Assembly (NCBI RefSeq): GCF_013085345.1
Contig: NZ_JABFAJ010000013.1
Span: 32,424-96,423, forward strand
Origin: Isoptericola sediminis
GTDB lineage: Bacteria > Actinomycetota > Actinomycetes > Actinomycetales > Cellulomonadaceae
DNA length: 64,000 nt
Direction: 5' to 3'
Shown one piece after another: positions 10,247-18,587 of the stretch. The stretch's first letter is position 1; every line of letters begins with the position of its first letter. A program made the translations under genes and the position numbers. The notes under the pieces were generated by a model. That model saw nothing but the letters and a program-made list of their open reading frames with translations. It made no database searches and had not been told where the DNA came from.

Positions 10247-11023
10247 ATGACCGAGCGGAAGATCGAGTGCTGGCTGACCGACATGGACGGCGTCCTCGTG
10301 CACGAGGGCGAGGCCATCGACGGCGCGGCGGAGTTCATCGACGCCCTCCGGGAGAAGAAGCGCCGCTTCCTGGTGCTCACGAACAACTCGATCTTCACCC
10401 CGCGCGACCTGGCCGCCCGGCTCGCGACGTCGGGGGTCGAGGTGCCCGAGGAGTCCATCTGGACCTCGGCGCTCGCCACCGCCACGTTCCTCGCCGAGCA
10501 GGTGCCCGGCGGGTCGGCGTACGTCATCGGCGAGGCGGGGCTGACCACCGCCCTGCACGAGGCCGGGTACACCCTCACCGACACCGGACCCGACTACGTC
10601 GTGCTCGGCGAGACCCGCACCTACTCGTTCGAGGCGATCACCAAGGCGGTCCGGCTCATCAAGGGGGGCGCGCGGTTCATCGCCACGAACCCGGACACGA
10701 CCGGGCCGTCGCCCGAGGGGCCGTTGCCGGCCACCGGTTCCGTGGCGGCGATGATCACGGCCGCCACCGGCCGCTCGCCCTACTACGTGGGCAAGCCGAA
10801 CCCGATGATGTTCCGCTCGGCCCTCAACCGCATCGAGGCCCACTCGGAGACGACGGCCATGATCGGCGACCGCATGGACACCGACATCGTGGCCGGGATC
10901 GAGGCCGGCCTGGAGACGTTCCTGGTGCTGACCGGGACGACCGTGGAGGACGAGGTCGACGAGCACCCCTTCCGCCCGTCCCACGTCGTGGAGTCCGTCG
11001 CGGACCTCGTCGACCGCGTCTGA
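10247..11023 (+). CDS. HAD-IIA phosphatase (NagD-like)
   Basis: A 258-residue HAD-superfamily hydrolase of the NagD/p-nitrophenylphosphatase group. Motif I is DMDGV with D12 and D14 as nucleophile and acid/base; motif II is LTNNS; the motif III/IV region is GKPNPMMF and [10 protein letters not shown]. The cap between them is type C2. The substrate, possibly a sugar or nucleoside monophosphate, is not predictable. The frame runs open far upstream, but the ATG at 10247 follows a TACGGT box by 7 nt and matches the family N-terminus. Confidence 0.9.
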   Translation: MTERKIECWLTDMDGVLVHEGEAIDGAAEFIDALREKKRRFLVLTNNSIFTPRDLAARLATSGVEVPEESIWTSALATATFLAEQVPGGSAYVIGEAGLTTALHEAGYTLTDTGPDYVVLGETRTYSFEAITKAVRLIKGGARFIATNPDTTGPSPEGPLPATGSVAAMITAATGRSPYYVGKPNPMMFRSALNRIEAHSETTAMIGDRMDTDIVAGIEAGLETFLVLTGTTVEDEVDEHPFRPSHVVESVADLVDRV

Positions 11024-11064
11024 CCCGAGGGGCGCCTGCCCGTCACTCCACCGCCGTCTCCGCT

Positions 11065-11120
11065 GTGGGTATGAGATCTACGGCCCATGACCGGTGCCGG
11101 GCGGCAGATTTCCTACCCAC
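11065..11120. repeat. imperfect palindromic intergenic element, copy A
   Basis: Arms 11065-11084 and 11101-11120 match at about 16 of 20 positions when folded. The left arm shares GTGGG-Y-ATGA-R-ATCT with the perfect palindrome at 42761-42828. It lies between convergent HAD and pyrE genes and may also serve as a terminator. Confidence 0.6.
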
Positions 11121-11130
11121 GACGCGAGGG

Positions 11131-11712
11131 TCAGCCGTTCAGGCCGAGGTCCTCGAGGTCGAAGAGGTAGTGGTACGGCACCCCGAGAGCCTCGATCTTC
11201 TCCCCGGCCCCGGTGGCGCGGTCGACGATCGTGGCGCAGCCGAGCACCTCGGCACCGGCCCCGCGCAACGCCTCGATCGCGGTGATCGGCGAGCCGCCGG
11301 TCGTGGTGGTGTCCTCCAGCACGACGACCTTGCGCCCCGTGACGTCCGGCCCCTCGATCTGCCGCTGCATGCCGTGGGCCTTGGCCTCCTTGCGCACGAC
11401 GAAGGCGTCGAGGTCCTGCCCGCGGGAGGCCGCGGCGTGCAGCAGCGCGTCCGCGATGGGGTCCGCACCGAGGGTCAGTCCCCCGACGGCGTCGACCTCG
11501 GCGGTCCCGAGCCCGACCTCCTCGAGGTGGTCCAGCAGGACGTGCCCGACCAGCGGGGCCGCACGGTGGTGCAGCGTGATGCGACGCAGGTCGACGTAGT
11601 AGTCGGCCTCCTTGCCGGAGGAGAGCGTCACCTTCCCGTGCACCACGGCGAGGTCCTTGACGAGCTGCAGCAGCTGCTCGCGGGGGGTCGGGGAGAAGTC
11701 GGCGGAAGTCAC
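11131..11712 (-). CDS. pyrE: orotate phosphoribosyltransferase
   Basis: Transfers ribose phosphate from PRPP to orotate to make OMP in pyrimidine synthesis. The 193-residue product contains the PRPP-binding motif VVVLEDTTTTGGSP and SSGKEADYYVDLR near the N-terminus (about residues 31-43), both diagnostic. The start is GTG 11712 with a TACCCT box 7 nt before it and no Shine-Dalgarno. It stands alone, with no other pyr gene nearby. Confidence 0.96.
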   Translation of the reverse strand: MTSADFSPTPREQLLQLVKDLAVVHGKVTLSSGKEADYYVDLRRITLHHRAAPLVGHVLLDHLEEVGLGTAEVDAVGGLTLGADPIADALLHAAASRGQDLDAFVVRKEAKAHGMQRQIEGPDVTGRKVVVLEDTTTTGGSPITAIEALRGAGAEVLGCATIVDRATGAGEKIEALGVPYHYLFDLEDLGLNG

Positions 11713-11719
11713 GGGTACC

Positions 11720-11725
11720 AGGGTA
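11720..11725 (-). promoter_or_regulatory. -10 box of leaderless pyrE
   Basis: TACCCT on the minus strand, 7 nt before the GTG start of pyrE, with no ribosome binding site between. Confidence 0.55.
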
Positions 11726-11735
11726 CGGGGGCGCG

Positions 11736-12509
11736 TCAGCGGTAGTGCCCGACGGCGCGCACCGCCCAGCGGGGCATCGCGCGCAGCAGGGCGGCGGCCG
11801 CCTTGTAGCGCACCGACGGCGTGGAGATGACGACGCCGCGGCGCACGTCCGCGAGCGCCTCGGCCGCCACGTCGGCGGCGTGCAGCCAGGCGCCGTCCGG
11901 CAGGACCTCCGTGCTCAGGCCGGCACGGTCGTGGAACTCCGTGCGGGTGAAGCCGGGGCAGAGCACGGTCGCGGTGACACCGGTCCCCTTCAGCTCGACG
12001 GCCAGCCCCTCGGTGAAGGTCCGCACGTAGGCCTTGGCGGCGGCGTAGCTGCCGCCCGCCGTCAGGGCCGCCACCGAGGCGACGTTGAGCACGGCACCCC
12101 GGCCGCGCGGGACCATCTGACCGACGGCGGCGTGGGACAGCACCATGACCGCACGGACCATGACGTCGACGGCGTCGAGCTCGATGTCCAGGTCTCCGGC
12201 GACGAACCGCTGCGCGGGGGCGAAACCGGCGTTGTTGACCAGCAGGCCGACCGGACGGCGGTCGTCCTCCGGGTCCGCGCCGGTCACGGTGAGCCGCTCG
12301 GCGACCCGGGTGACGTCGTCGTGGCGCGCCAGGTCCGCCTGGATCACCTCGACGTGGACACCGGCCGCGGCCCGGATCTGTCCGGCGACGCGGTCGAGAC
12401 GCTCGCCGTCACGGGCGACGAGGACGAGGTCGTGGCGAGCGGTGGCGAGCTGCCAGGCGATCTCGAGTCCGAGACCGGCGGTCGCACCGGTGACGAGCGC
12501 AGTACCCAT
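11736..12509 (-). CDS. short-chain dehydrogenase/reductase
   Basis: A 257-residue classical SDR oxidoreductase using NAD(P). The cofactor motif TGATAGLG is at residues 7-14, NNAG follows near residue 90, and the active site is formed by the serine after LNVASVAALT and YAAAK. VLCPGFTRTEFHDR resembles DltE/YqjQ-like SDRs that act on hydrophobic or unknown substrates. It is divergent from xthA with only 31 bp between the start codons. The substrate is unknown. Confidence 0.9.
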   Translation of the reverse strand: MGTALVTGATAGLGLEIAWQLATARHDLVLVARDGERLDRVAGQIRAAAGVHVEVIQADLARHDDVTRVAERLTVTGADPEDDRRPVGLLVNNAGFAPAQRFVAGDLDIELDAVDVMVRAVMVLSHAAVGQMVPRGRGAVLNVASVAALTAGGSYAAAKAYVRTFTEGLAVELKGTGVTATVLCPGFTRTEFHDRAGLSTEVLPDGAWLHAADVAAEALADVRRGVVISTPSVRYKAAAALLRAMPRWAVRAVGHYR

Positions 12510-12515
12510 GACGGC

Positions 12516-12534
12516 ACTCTATGTGTCCTAGGGT
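12516..12534. promoter_or_regulatory. overlapping divergent leaderless promoters
   Basis: TAGAGT on the minus strand (12521-12516, 6 nt before ATG 12509) and TAGGGT on the plus strand (12529-12534, 6 nt before GTG 12541). The two starts are 31 bp apart and neither has a Shine-Dalgarno; each polymerase would occupy the other's -35 region. Confidence 0.65.
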
Positions 12535-12540
12535 GCTCGC

Positions 12541-13338
12541 GTGCGCATCGCCACGTGGAACGTGAACTCCGTCCGCACGCGGCTGGACCGCGTGCTGGCC
12601 TTCCTGGAACGGTCCGGGACGGACGTGCTGGCCGTCCAGGAGACCAAGTGCCGGGACGACCAGTTCCCCCACCGGGCCTTCGAGGAGGCGGGGTACGAGG
12701 TGGCGCACACCGGCTACCACCAGTGGAACGGCGTGGCCGTGGTCTCCCGGGTGGGTGTCGAGGACGTGGCGACGTCGTTCCCGCACCAGCCCACGTTCGC
12801 CAAGCCCGACGAGGAACCGCGCCTCGAGGCCCGCGCCCTCGGGGCCACCTGCGGCGGCGTGCGGGTCTGGTCGCTGTACGTGCCGCACGGCCGCGCGCTG
12901 GACGACCCGCACTACGCCTACAAGCTGGCCTGGCTGGAAGGCCTGCGCACCGACGCCGAGCAGTGGCTGGCGGCGGACCCCGGGGCGCAGCTCGCCCTGC
13001 TGGGCGACTGGAACGTCATCCCGCGCGACACCGACGTCTGGGACGTCACGGCGTTCGAGGGCAGGACCCACGTGTCGGCCGCCGAGCGGGCGGCGTTCGA
13101 GGCCTTCGGACCTGCGGGGTACACGGAGGTGACGCGCGAGCACCTGCCCGCGCCGCACACGTACACCTACTGGGACTACCAGCAGCTCGCCTTCGCGCGG
13201 AACAAGGGGCTGCGCATCGACTTCGCGTACGCCTCGCCGGCGCTGCGCGACCGGGTCACCGGCGTCGCGGTCGACCGGGACGAGCGACGCGGCAAGGGTG
13301 CCAGCGACCACGTGCCGGTGGTGCTCGACCTGGTCTGA
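12541..13338 (+). CDS. xthA: exodeoxyribonuclease III
   Basis: AP endonuclease and 3'-5' exonuclease of base-excision repair. The 265-residue product has the EEP-fold motifs: WNVNSVR (residues 6-12), QETKC with the metal-binding glutamate, LLGDWNV and the C-terminal SDHVPVVLDL with catalytic Asp-His. The start is GTG 12541, six bases after a TAGGGT box, so probably leaderless. Confidence 0.95.
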   Translation: MRIATWNVNSVRTRLDRVLAFLERSGTDVLAVQETKCRDDQFPHRAFEEAGYEVAHTGYHQWNGVAVVSRVGVEDVATSFPHQPTFAKPDEEPRLEARALGATCGGVRVWSLYVPHGRALDDPHYAYKLAWLEGLRTDAEQWLAADPGAQLALLGDWNVIPRDTDVWDVTAFEGRTHVSAAERAAFEAFGPAGYTEVTREHLPAPHTYTYWDYQQLAFARNKGLRIDFAYASPALRDRVTGVAVDRDERRGKGASDHVPVVLDLV

Positions 13339-13419
13339 GGCGCCGAGGTGACGGCCGGTCCGGATCGATGTCACGCCGGCCGCCGCGGCGTGTCGGGAGG
13401 GCCCCCTCCCTCCCCTCGT

Positions 13420-13425
13420 TAGGCT
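13420..13425 (+). promoter_or_regulatory. -10 box of nrdDG
   Basis: TAGGCT here would place the transcript start near 13432, beyond the first in-frame GTG at 13427. This supports the downstream GTG 13463, which has GAGGAG in the short leader. Confidence 0.5.
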
Positions 13426-13462
13426 CGTGAATGTCTTCACAAGCCACATGCGAGGAGTCGCC

Positions 13463-15280
13463 GTGGGTACGCAGATCGATGCCTCCGCCGCCGTGGGCGA
13501 GTACGTCGCCCGGGCCGACTGGCGGGTGCACGCCAACGCCAACCAGGGCTACTCCCTCGGTGGCCTCGTCCTGAACGTCGCGGGCAAGACGATCGCGAAC
13601 TACTGGCTCGACGAGGTGTTCTCCCCCGAGCTGGCCGCCGCGCACCGGCAGGGCGACCTGCACGTCCACGACCTCGACGTGCTCGGCGGCTACTGCGCCG
13701 GGTGGTCGCTGCGCCAGCTGCTGTCCGAGGGGTTCGGCGGGGTCGCGGGGGCGGTCGCCTCCTGGCCGCCCCGGCACCTGAGCTCGGCGCTCGGGCAGAT
13801 CGTCAACTTCTTCGGCACGCTGCAGAACGAGTGGGCGGGGGCCCAGGCCTTCAGCTCCTTCGACACGCTGCTGGCCCCGTACGTCCACGTCGACCGCCTC
13901 AGCCAGGCCGAGGTCACCCAGGCCCTGCAGGAGTTCGTCCACAACCTCAACGTGCCGTCCCGCTGGGGCACCCAGACGCCGTTCACCAACCTGACCTTCG
14001 ACCTCACCTGCCCGCCCGACCTCGCCGACGAGCACCCCGTCGTCGGCGACGACGTCCTCGACGTCACCTACGGCGACCTGCAGGCCGAGTCGGACATGAT
14101 CAACCGGGCGTTCGTCGCGGTCATGTCCGCCGGGGACGCCGCCGGCCGGGTGTTCACCTTCCCGATCCCGACGTACAACATCACGCCGGACTTCGACTGG
14201 GACTCCGAGATCTCCGAGGAGATCTTCGAGATGACCGCGCGGTACGGCACGCCGTACTTCCAGAACTTCATCAGCTCCGACCTGAACCCCGGCGACGTGC
14301 GCTCGATGTGCTGCCGCCTCCAGCTCGACCTGCGCGAGCTGCTCGCGCGCGGCAACGGGCTGTTCGGGTCCGGCGAGCAGACCGGTTCGCTCGGCGTGGT
14401 CACGATCAACTGCGCCCGGCTCGGGCACGTCCACGGCCCGGACCGCGAGGCGCTGTACGCGGCGCTGGACCGCCTCGTCGACCTCGCCGCCGACGGTCTC
14501 GAGGCACGCCGCGAGACGGTCCAGCGGCTCATGGACGGCGGGCTGTACCCCTGGACGCGGCGCTACCTCGGGACGCTCGACGCCCACTTCTCCACCATCG
14601 GCGTCAACGGGGTCAACGAGATGATCCGCAACGCCACCGCCGACACCGAGGACATCACCACCCCGGCCGGGCACGCCACGGCCCTCGAGCTGCTCGACCA
14701 CCTGCGCACGCGCCTCGTCGAGATCCAGGAGCGCACCGGCCACCTGTACAACCTGGAGGCGACCCCTGCCGAGGGCACGACCTACCGCTTCGCCCGCGAG
14801 GACCGCGCCCGCTACCCGGGGATCCTGCAGGCCGGGACCCCGGAGCAGCCGTACTACACGAACTCCACCCAGCTCCCGGTCGGCTTCACCGACGACCCGT
14901 TCGAGGCCCTCGCCCGCCAGGACGAGCTGCAGCGGCGATACACGGGCGGCACGGTGCTGCACCTCTACCTGGGCGAGCAGATGTCCGGCGCCGAGTCGTG
15001 CCGGCTGCTCGTGCGCCGTGCCCTGGAGAACCACCGGCTGCCCTACCTCACGGTGACGCCGACGTTCTCGATCTGCGCCACGCACGGCTACCTCGCGGGC
15101 GACGTGCGCACCTGCCCGACCTGCGGCGCCGGGACCGAGGTGTGGACCCGGGTGATGGGGTACTTCCGCCCCGTGGCGTCCTTCAACACCGGCAAGCAGG
15201 GCGAGTACGCCGAGCGCGTGCCGTTCCGGGAGCCCGCGGCCTCCCGGGAGCCCGCGGCGGTGACCGTCGATGTCGCCTGA
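13463..15280 (+). CDS. nrdD: anaerobic ribonucleoside-triphosphate reductase (class III)
   Basis: Glycyl-radical enzyme reducing NTPs to dNTPs without oxygen. The 605-residue product has the active-site cysteine region GGYCAGWSL, the second cysteine region VRSMCCRLQ, and the C-terminal glycyl-radical loop RVMGYFRPV. Ahead of that loop lies a metal site CATHGY...CPTC in which one ligand of the usual four-cysteine set appears to be His. GTG 13463 (GAGGAG 6 nt upstream) is preferred to GTG 13427, which lies inside the promoter. It overlaps nrdG by 11 bp. Confidence 0.95.
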   Translation: MGTQIDASAAVGEYVARADWRVHANANQGYSLGGLVLNVAGKTIANYWLDEVFSPELAAAHRQGDLHVHDLDVLGGYCAGWSLRQLLSEGFGGVAGAVASWPPRHLSSALGQIVNFFGTLQNEWAGAQAFSSFDTLLAPYVHVDRLSQAEVTQALQEFVHNLNVPSRWGTQTPFTNLTFDLTCPPDLADEHPVVGDDVLDVTYGDLQAESDMINRAFVAVMSAGDAAGRVFTFPIPTYNITPDFDWDSEISEEIFEMTARYGTPYFQNFISSDLNPGDVRSMCCRLQLDLRELLARGNGLFGSGEQTGSLGVVTINCARLGHVHGPDREALYAALDRLVDLAADGLEARRETVQRLMDGGLYPWTRRYLGTLDAHFSTIGVNGVNEMIRNATADTEDITTPAGHATALELLDHLRTRLVEIQERTGHLYNLEATPAEGTTYRFAREDRARYPGILQAGTPEQPYYTNSTQLPVGFTDDPFEALARQDELQRRYTGGTVLHLYLGEQMSGAESCRLLVRRALENHRLPYLTVTPTFSICATHGYLAGDVRTCPTCGAGTEVWTRVMGYFRPVASFNTGKQGEYAERVPFREPAASREPAAVTVDVA

Positions 15281-15980
15281 CGCCCCGGCCCGGGCACCGC
15301 TGCGCATCGCCGGCTTCGTGCCGTTCTCGACGGTCGACCGGCCCGGTCGTCTCGTCGCCACCGCGTTCACCCAGGGATGCCCGTGGCGGTGCACCTACTG
15401 CCACAACCCCTCCCTGATCGACCCCCGGCGGCGGCCCGGTGCGACCTGGTCGGAGGTCCTCGAGCTGCTGCGCAAGCGCCGCAGCCTGCTGGACGGCCTG
15501 GTGATCTCCGGCGGTGAACCCACCCTCCAGCCCGGCCTGGCGGACGCCTGCCGCGACGTCCGCGACCTCGGGCTCGAGGTCGGCGTGCACTCCGGCGGCC
15601 CCTGGCCGACCCGGCTCGCCCGCGTGCTGCCCCTGGTGGACTGGGTCGGCCTGGACATCAAGGCGGTGCCGGACCGGTACGAGCTCGTCACCGGGGCGGC
15701 ACCGTCCGGGCGGGCGGCGTGGGAGTCGGCCCGGCTCGTGGTCGAGTCCGGCGTCGACCACGAGATCCGCACCACCGTCGACCCCACCGTGCACACCCGC
15801 GAGGACGTCCTGGCGATCGGCGCACGCCTCACCGCGCTCGGCGTCCGCCGGTGGGTGCTGCAGGAGGCGCGACCGGACGGCGCGCGGGCCGGGTGGGTGC
15901 GCCGCCTGGACCGCCGACGGCTGTCCGACGTGCTGCGCGAGGACGACCTGCCCGGCGTCGAGCGCCGCGTGGGGGTCTGA
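15270..15980 (+). CDS. nrdG: anaerobic NrdD-activating radical SAM protein
   Basis: A 236-residue radical SAM enzyme that makes the glycyl radical on NrdD. The 4Fe-4S motif CPWRCTYC is at residues about 37-44, followed by ISGGEPTLQPGL, the SAM-binding GGE. The gene starts inside nrdD (11-bp overlap), so the two are made together. Pyruvate-formate-lyase activases look similar, but the position fixes the partner. It is longer than E. coli NrdG (about 154 residues) and resembles the longer NrdG type. Confidence 0.93.
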   Translation: MSPDAPARAPLRIAGFVPFSTVDRPGRLVATAFTQGCPWRCTYCHNPSLIDPRRRPGATWSEVLELLRKRRSLLDGLVISGGEPTLQPGLADACRDVRDLGLEVGVHSGGPWPTRLARVLPLVDWVGLDIKAVPDRYELVTGAAPSGRAAWESARLVVESGVDHEIRTTVDPTVHTREDVLAIGARLTALGVRRWVLQEARPDGARAGWVRRLDRRRLSDVLREDDLPGVERRVGV

Positions 15981-16013
15981 ACCACGCGGACCCGGGAGGT
16001 GCGCCCGGCTCGG

Positions 16014-16019
16014 TAGGTT
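16014..16019 (+). promoter_or_regulatory. -10 box of leaderless Septum_form gene
   Basis: TAGGTT, 7 nt before ATG 16027, with no Shine-Dalgarno in between. Confidence 0.55.
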
Positions 16020-16026
16020 GGCTCCC

Positions 16027-16719
16027 ATGACCGAGCGCCCCGAGGACGACCTCTCCTTCGCCTCGCCCGGCCCGGAGGCGTCCGGCCCCGCCCCGGACGG
16101 GACGCGGGGTCCGGCCCGCCCGTCCCCCGGCCCGGCACCGACGGGCGCGTCGGACCGCCGGCCGGTGGACCCCGGGGCCCGCTGGGGCGCCCCCGGACCC
16201 ACGCCGGCCGAGCGCGCCGCGGCGCGGCGCCGGGCCCGGATCTGGGTGCTGTCGGTCCTCGCCCTGATCCTGCTCGTGGTCGGCGGCGCCGTGGGGGCCT
16301 CCTACCTGACGACGAGCACGCGCGAGGAGGCGTGGGAACCCGTCGCGGCCGACGTCACCGCGCCGGAGACCGTCAACGCCGTGCAGCTCGTCCTCGGCTC
16401 GTGCCTCGCCGAGGCCCCGACCGACGGCGCCGTGGGACGCGTCGAGGTGGTGCCGTGCGGCGAGCCGCACGCGGCCGAGGTGGTCGGGCGCACCGACGCG
16501 TCGGCGGACGCCGTCTGGCCCGGCGCGGACGAGGCCGCGGCCCGCACCGCGCGGGGCTGCACCCCGGACCTCCTGGGCCCGCAGGCGCGCGCGGACGACT
16601 CCACGCGGGTCGAGCTGGTGGTCTGGGCGCCGAGCGAGGAGTCCTGGGCCGCCGGGGACCGGACGGGGCTGTGCGTGGCCGTCGTGGACGGCACGCGGAC
16701 CGGCTCGCTCCTGGACTGA
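16027..16719 (+). CDS. single-pass membrane protein with Septum_form-like domain
   Basis: A 230-residue protein with a Pro/Gly-rich cytoplasmic N-terminus (about 1-70), one membrane helix (RIWVLSVLALILLVVGGAVG, about 72-91) and an extracellular domain. That domain has a cysteine pair pattern (LVLGSCLAEA, VEVVPCGEPHAAEVVG, RTARGCTPDL, GLCVAVV) matching the actinobacterial Septum_form family. Members are predicted to act in cell-wall or septum processes; the role here is inferred from the family only. Confidence 0.75.
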   Translation: MTERPEDDLSFASPGPEASGPAPDGTRGPARPSPGPAPTGASDRRPVDPGARWGAPGPTPAERAAARRRARIWVLSVLALILLVVGGAVGASYLTTSTREEAWEPVAADVTAPETVNAVQLVLGSCLAEAPTDGAVGRVEVVPCGEPHAAEVVGRTDASADAVWPGADEAAARTARGCTPDLLGPQARADDSTRVELVVWAPSEESWAAGDRTGLCVAVVDGTRTGSLLD

Positions 16720-16975
16720 GCGGCCGGGAACGTCATCGGATCGGTGCCCGATCTTCACCTCCCCGGCACCCCGGATGGGTCGATCGCCCGATCCCGACCC
16801 TCGGTGGACGGCCGTTTCCGACGGTTCCGACGTGTCGTGTCCGTCATGTCGGACAGCGTCCCGCCGCCGGATCCCTTCACACCGCCTCCACCATCGGCGC
16901 AGGAGGTGACCGTTATCTGACCGTGACCTCCGACCGTTTCGGGGCTAGCGTCCTGTCGTCGCCCGGAGACCGGGC
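16720..16975. other. promoter-side leader region, no gene seen
   Basis: About 255 bp before the riboswitch hold no convincing gene on either strand. Two direct GTGACC repeats (16906-16911 and 16923-16928, 11 nt apart) sit just before a possible promoter: TGACCT at 16924-16929 and TAGCGT at 16946-16951, 16 nt apart. The repeats could be a response-regulator site; this is speculative. Confidence 0.4.
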
Positions 16976-16986
16976 GGCGACCGGCC

Positions 16987-17148
16987 CGGTGCCCAGTGCT
17001 GCCGACGGGACGGCCCACCGGAGCACCGACGGCAGCAGCGGGAGACCCAGGTTCTTCGGGTGACGTCAGCGCCACCCTCGGGGTGAAGCCGTCCATCGGC
17101 GGCAGGCCACCACTTCTCGGCCTAACCCGACAGCTCATCTCGCCGGCT
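16987..17148 (+). ncRNA. cyclic di-AMP riboswitch (ydaO/yuaA type)
   Basis: The leader of the NlpC/P60 gene carries the conserved blocks of the ydaO-yuaA class in the right order: GGAGACCCA (17041-17049), GGGTGAA (17081-17087) and AACCCGACAGCTCATCTCGC (17124-17143). In actinobacteria this riboswitch typically precedes cell-wall hydrolase genes such as NlpC/P60 or Rpf proteins and turns them off when c-di-AMP is high. The aptamer ends about 15 nt before the start codon, next to the GGAGGAG ribosome binding site. The exact 5' edge is uncertain. Confidence 0.87.
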
Positions 17149-17161
17149 GGAGGAGTACCCC

Positions 17162-18505
17162 ATGTCCACACCCTCGCTGGATGCTGCGCGCCCGCAGGGT
17201 GCCGTGCGCACCCCCAGGAAACGCCACGCCGCCGTCGCCATGACGCTCACGGCGGCCCTCGCCGGCGGCACGCTGGTCGTCAGCGCCGGATCGGCCGCCG
17301 CCGACGACGCGCTCACGACCACCACGGACGAGACCGTCGCCGACGAGACCACCTCGGCCGGCACGACCACCACGGACTCGACCGACACGTCGGTCTCCGA
17401 CGCCACTGCGACCCCGACGCCGGAACCCGTCGTCGAGGACACCGCGTCCCCCGAGCCGACGACCACCACGGACGGGACGACCACGACCCCGACCGAGGAG
17501 CCGGCCGCCGGAGACACCGGCACCGCCACCGAGGAGCCCGTCGTCGTGAGCACGACGCCGGACGTCTCGGTGTCGAAGTCCCGCAGCACCGGCCGCAAGG
17601 GACAGGGCCACACCCGCCCCCGCTACACGGTCCGCGCGACCGCGGACGGCGAGGCGTTCGCCGGCCGGGTCCGGCTCTACGTCCAGGGCACCAAGGTCGC
17701 GGTCAAGAGCCTCGACGGGGACGGCACGATCCACTTCCGCCCCGGGTTCTCCCACTACGACGTCGGCCGCAACGGCATCCGCGTCGTCGTCGCGCCGGCC
17801 GCCTCCACCGGGCTGGAGCAGGTGACGAAGCACCGCCGGGTGTGGATCAAGCCCAAGGCGACGACCAACATGTACGTCTCCAAGAGCCGTCACACGGCCA
17901 CGAAGGGCAAGTGGCACACCCGCCCGAAGTACACGGTGAAGCTGCGCAAGTGGGGCGAGCCCGTGCAGGGCCGCGTGCGCCTGTTCATCTCCGGTGACAA
18001 GGTCGCCGTGAAGAAGACCAACAAGTACGGGGTCGTCCGGTTCCGGCCGGGGCTCGGCAAGTACGACCTGGGCAAGAACAGGATCCGCGTCGTCGGGGTG
18101 CCGGCCCGCGCCGAGGGCCTCAAGAAGTCGACCAAGTACCGGAAGGTCCACGTCAAGCCGAAGCTGACCCGCGGCCAGAAGGTCGTCCGGGTGGCCCACA
18201 ACTACATCGGGCACCGGTACTCGTGGGGCGGCACGTCGCCCGCCACCGGGTTCGACTGCTCGGGGTTCACGTCCTACGTGTACAAGAAGGCGATCGGCAA
18301 GACCCTGCCGCGCTCGTCGTCGGCCCAGGCCTCTCTCGGCACGCGCGTCTCGCGCAGCAACGCCCGGCAGGGCGACCTGGTCTACTCGCCGGGGCACATC
18401 GGGATCTACGCCGGCAACGGCCGGATCATCGAGTCGGCCCGTCCGGGCGTCGGCGTGGTGAAGCGCCAGATCTGGCAGAGCAGCCCGCGGTTCATCCGCA
18501 TCTGA
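17162..18505 (+). CDS. secreted NlpC/P60 peptidoglycan hydrolase
   Basis: A 447-residue exported endopeptidase expected to cut peptide stems of peptidoglycan. It has a twin-basic signal peptide (RTPRKRHAAVAMTL to about residue 47), a Thr/Glu-rich low-complexity linker (about 48-133), two basic tandem modules (about 135-235 and 236-333, each with VSKSR, HTRP.YTV and RFRPG-type segments), and a C-terminal NlpC domain (about 338-447) with catalytic Cys366 in FDCSGF and His412 in GHIGIY. GGAGGAG precedes the ATG. Expression is probably governed by the c-di-AMP riboswitch upstream. Confidence 0.92.
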   Translation: MSTPSLDAARPQGAVRTPRKRHAAVAMTLTAALAGGTLVVSAGSAAADDALTTTTDETVADETTSAGTTTTDSTDTSVSDATATPTPEPVVEDTASPEPTTTTDGTTTTPTEEPAAGDTGTATEEPVVVSTTPDVSVSKSRSTGRKGQGHTRPRYTVRATADGEAFAGRVRLYVQGTKVAVKSLDGDGTIHFRPGFSHYDVGRNGIRVVVAPAASTGLEQVTKHRRVWIKPKATTNMYVSKSRHTATKGKWHTRPKYTVKLRKWGEPVQGRVRLFISGDKVAVKKTNKYGVVRFRPGLGKYDLGKNRIRVVGVPARAEGLKKSTKYRKVHVKPKLTRGQKVVRVAHNYIGHRYSWGGTSPATGFDCSGFTSYVYKKAIGKTLPRSSSAQASLGTRVSRSNARQGDLVYSPGHIGIYAGNGRIIESARPGVGVVKRQIWQSSPRFIRI

Positions 18506-18534
18506 CCGGCACCGGTCCGGGCGCCGCGAGCGCC

Positions 18535-18572
18535 CGACGGCCCCGCCCTCCGCACGGAGGGCGGGGCCGTCG
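18535..18572. terminator. bidirectional hairpin between NlpC gene and clpB
   Basis: An 18-bp perfect inverted repeat (18535-18552 with 18555-18572) lies between the convergent genes. GC-rich, no T-run. Confidence 0.8.
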
Positions 18573-18587
18573 TCGTCCCGGCGACGA

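Noticed and set aside
13427..13462. GTG 13427 as nrdD start
   Set aside because: It lies 1 nt after a TAGGCT -10 box, so the transcript would begin downstream; GTG 13463 has GAGGAG at proper spacing.
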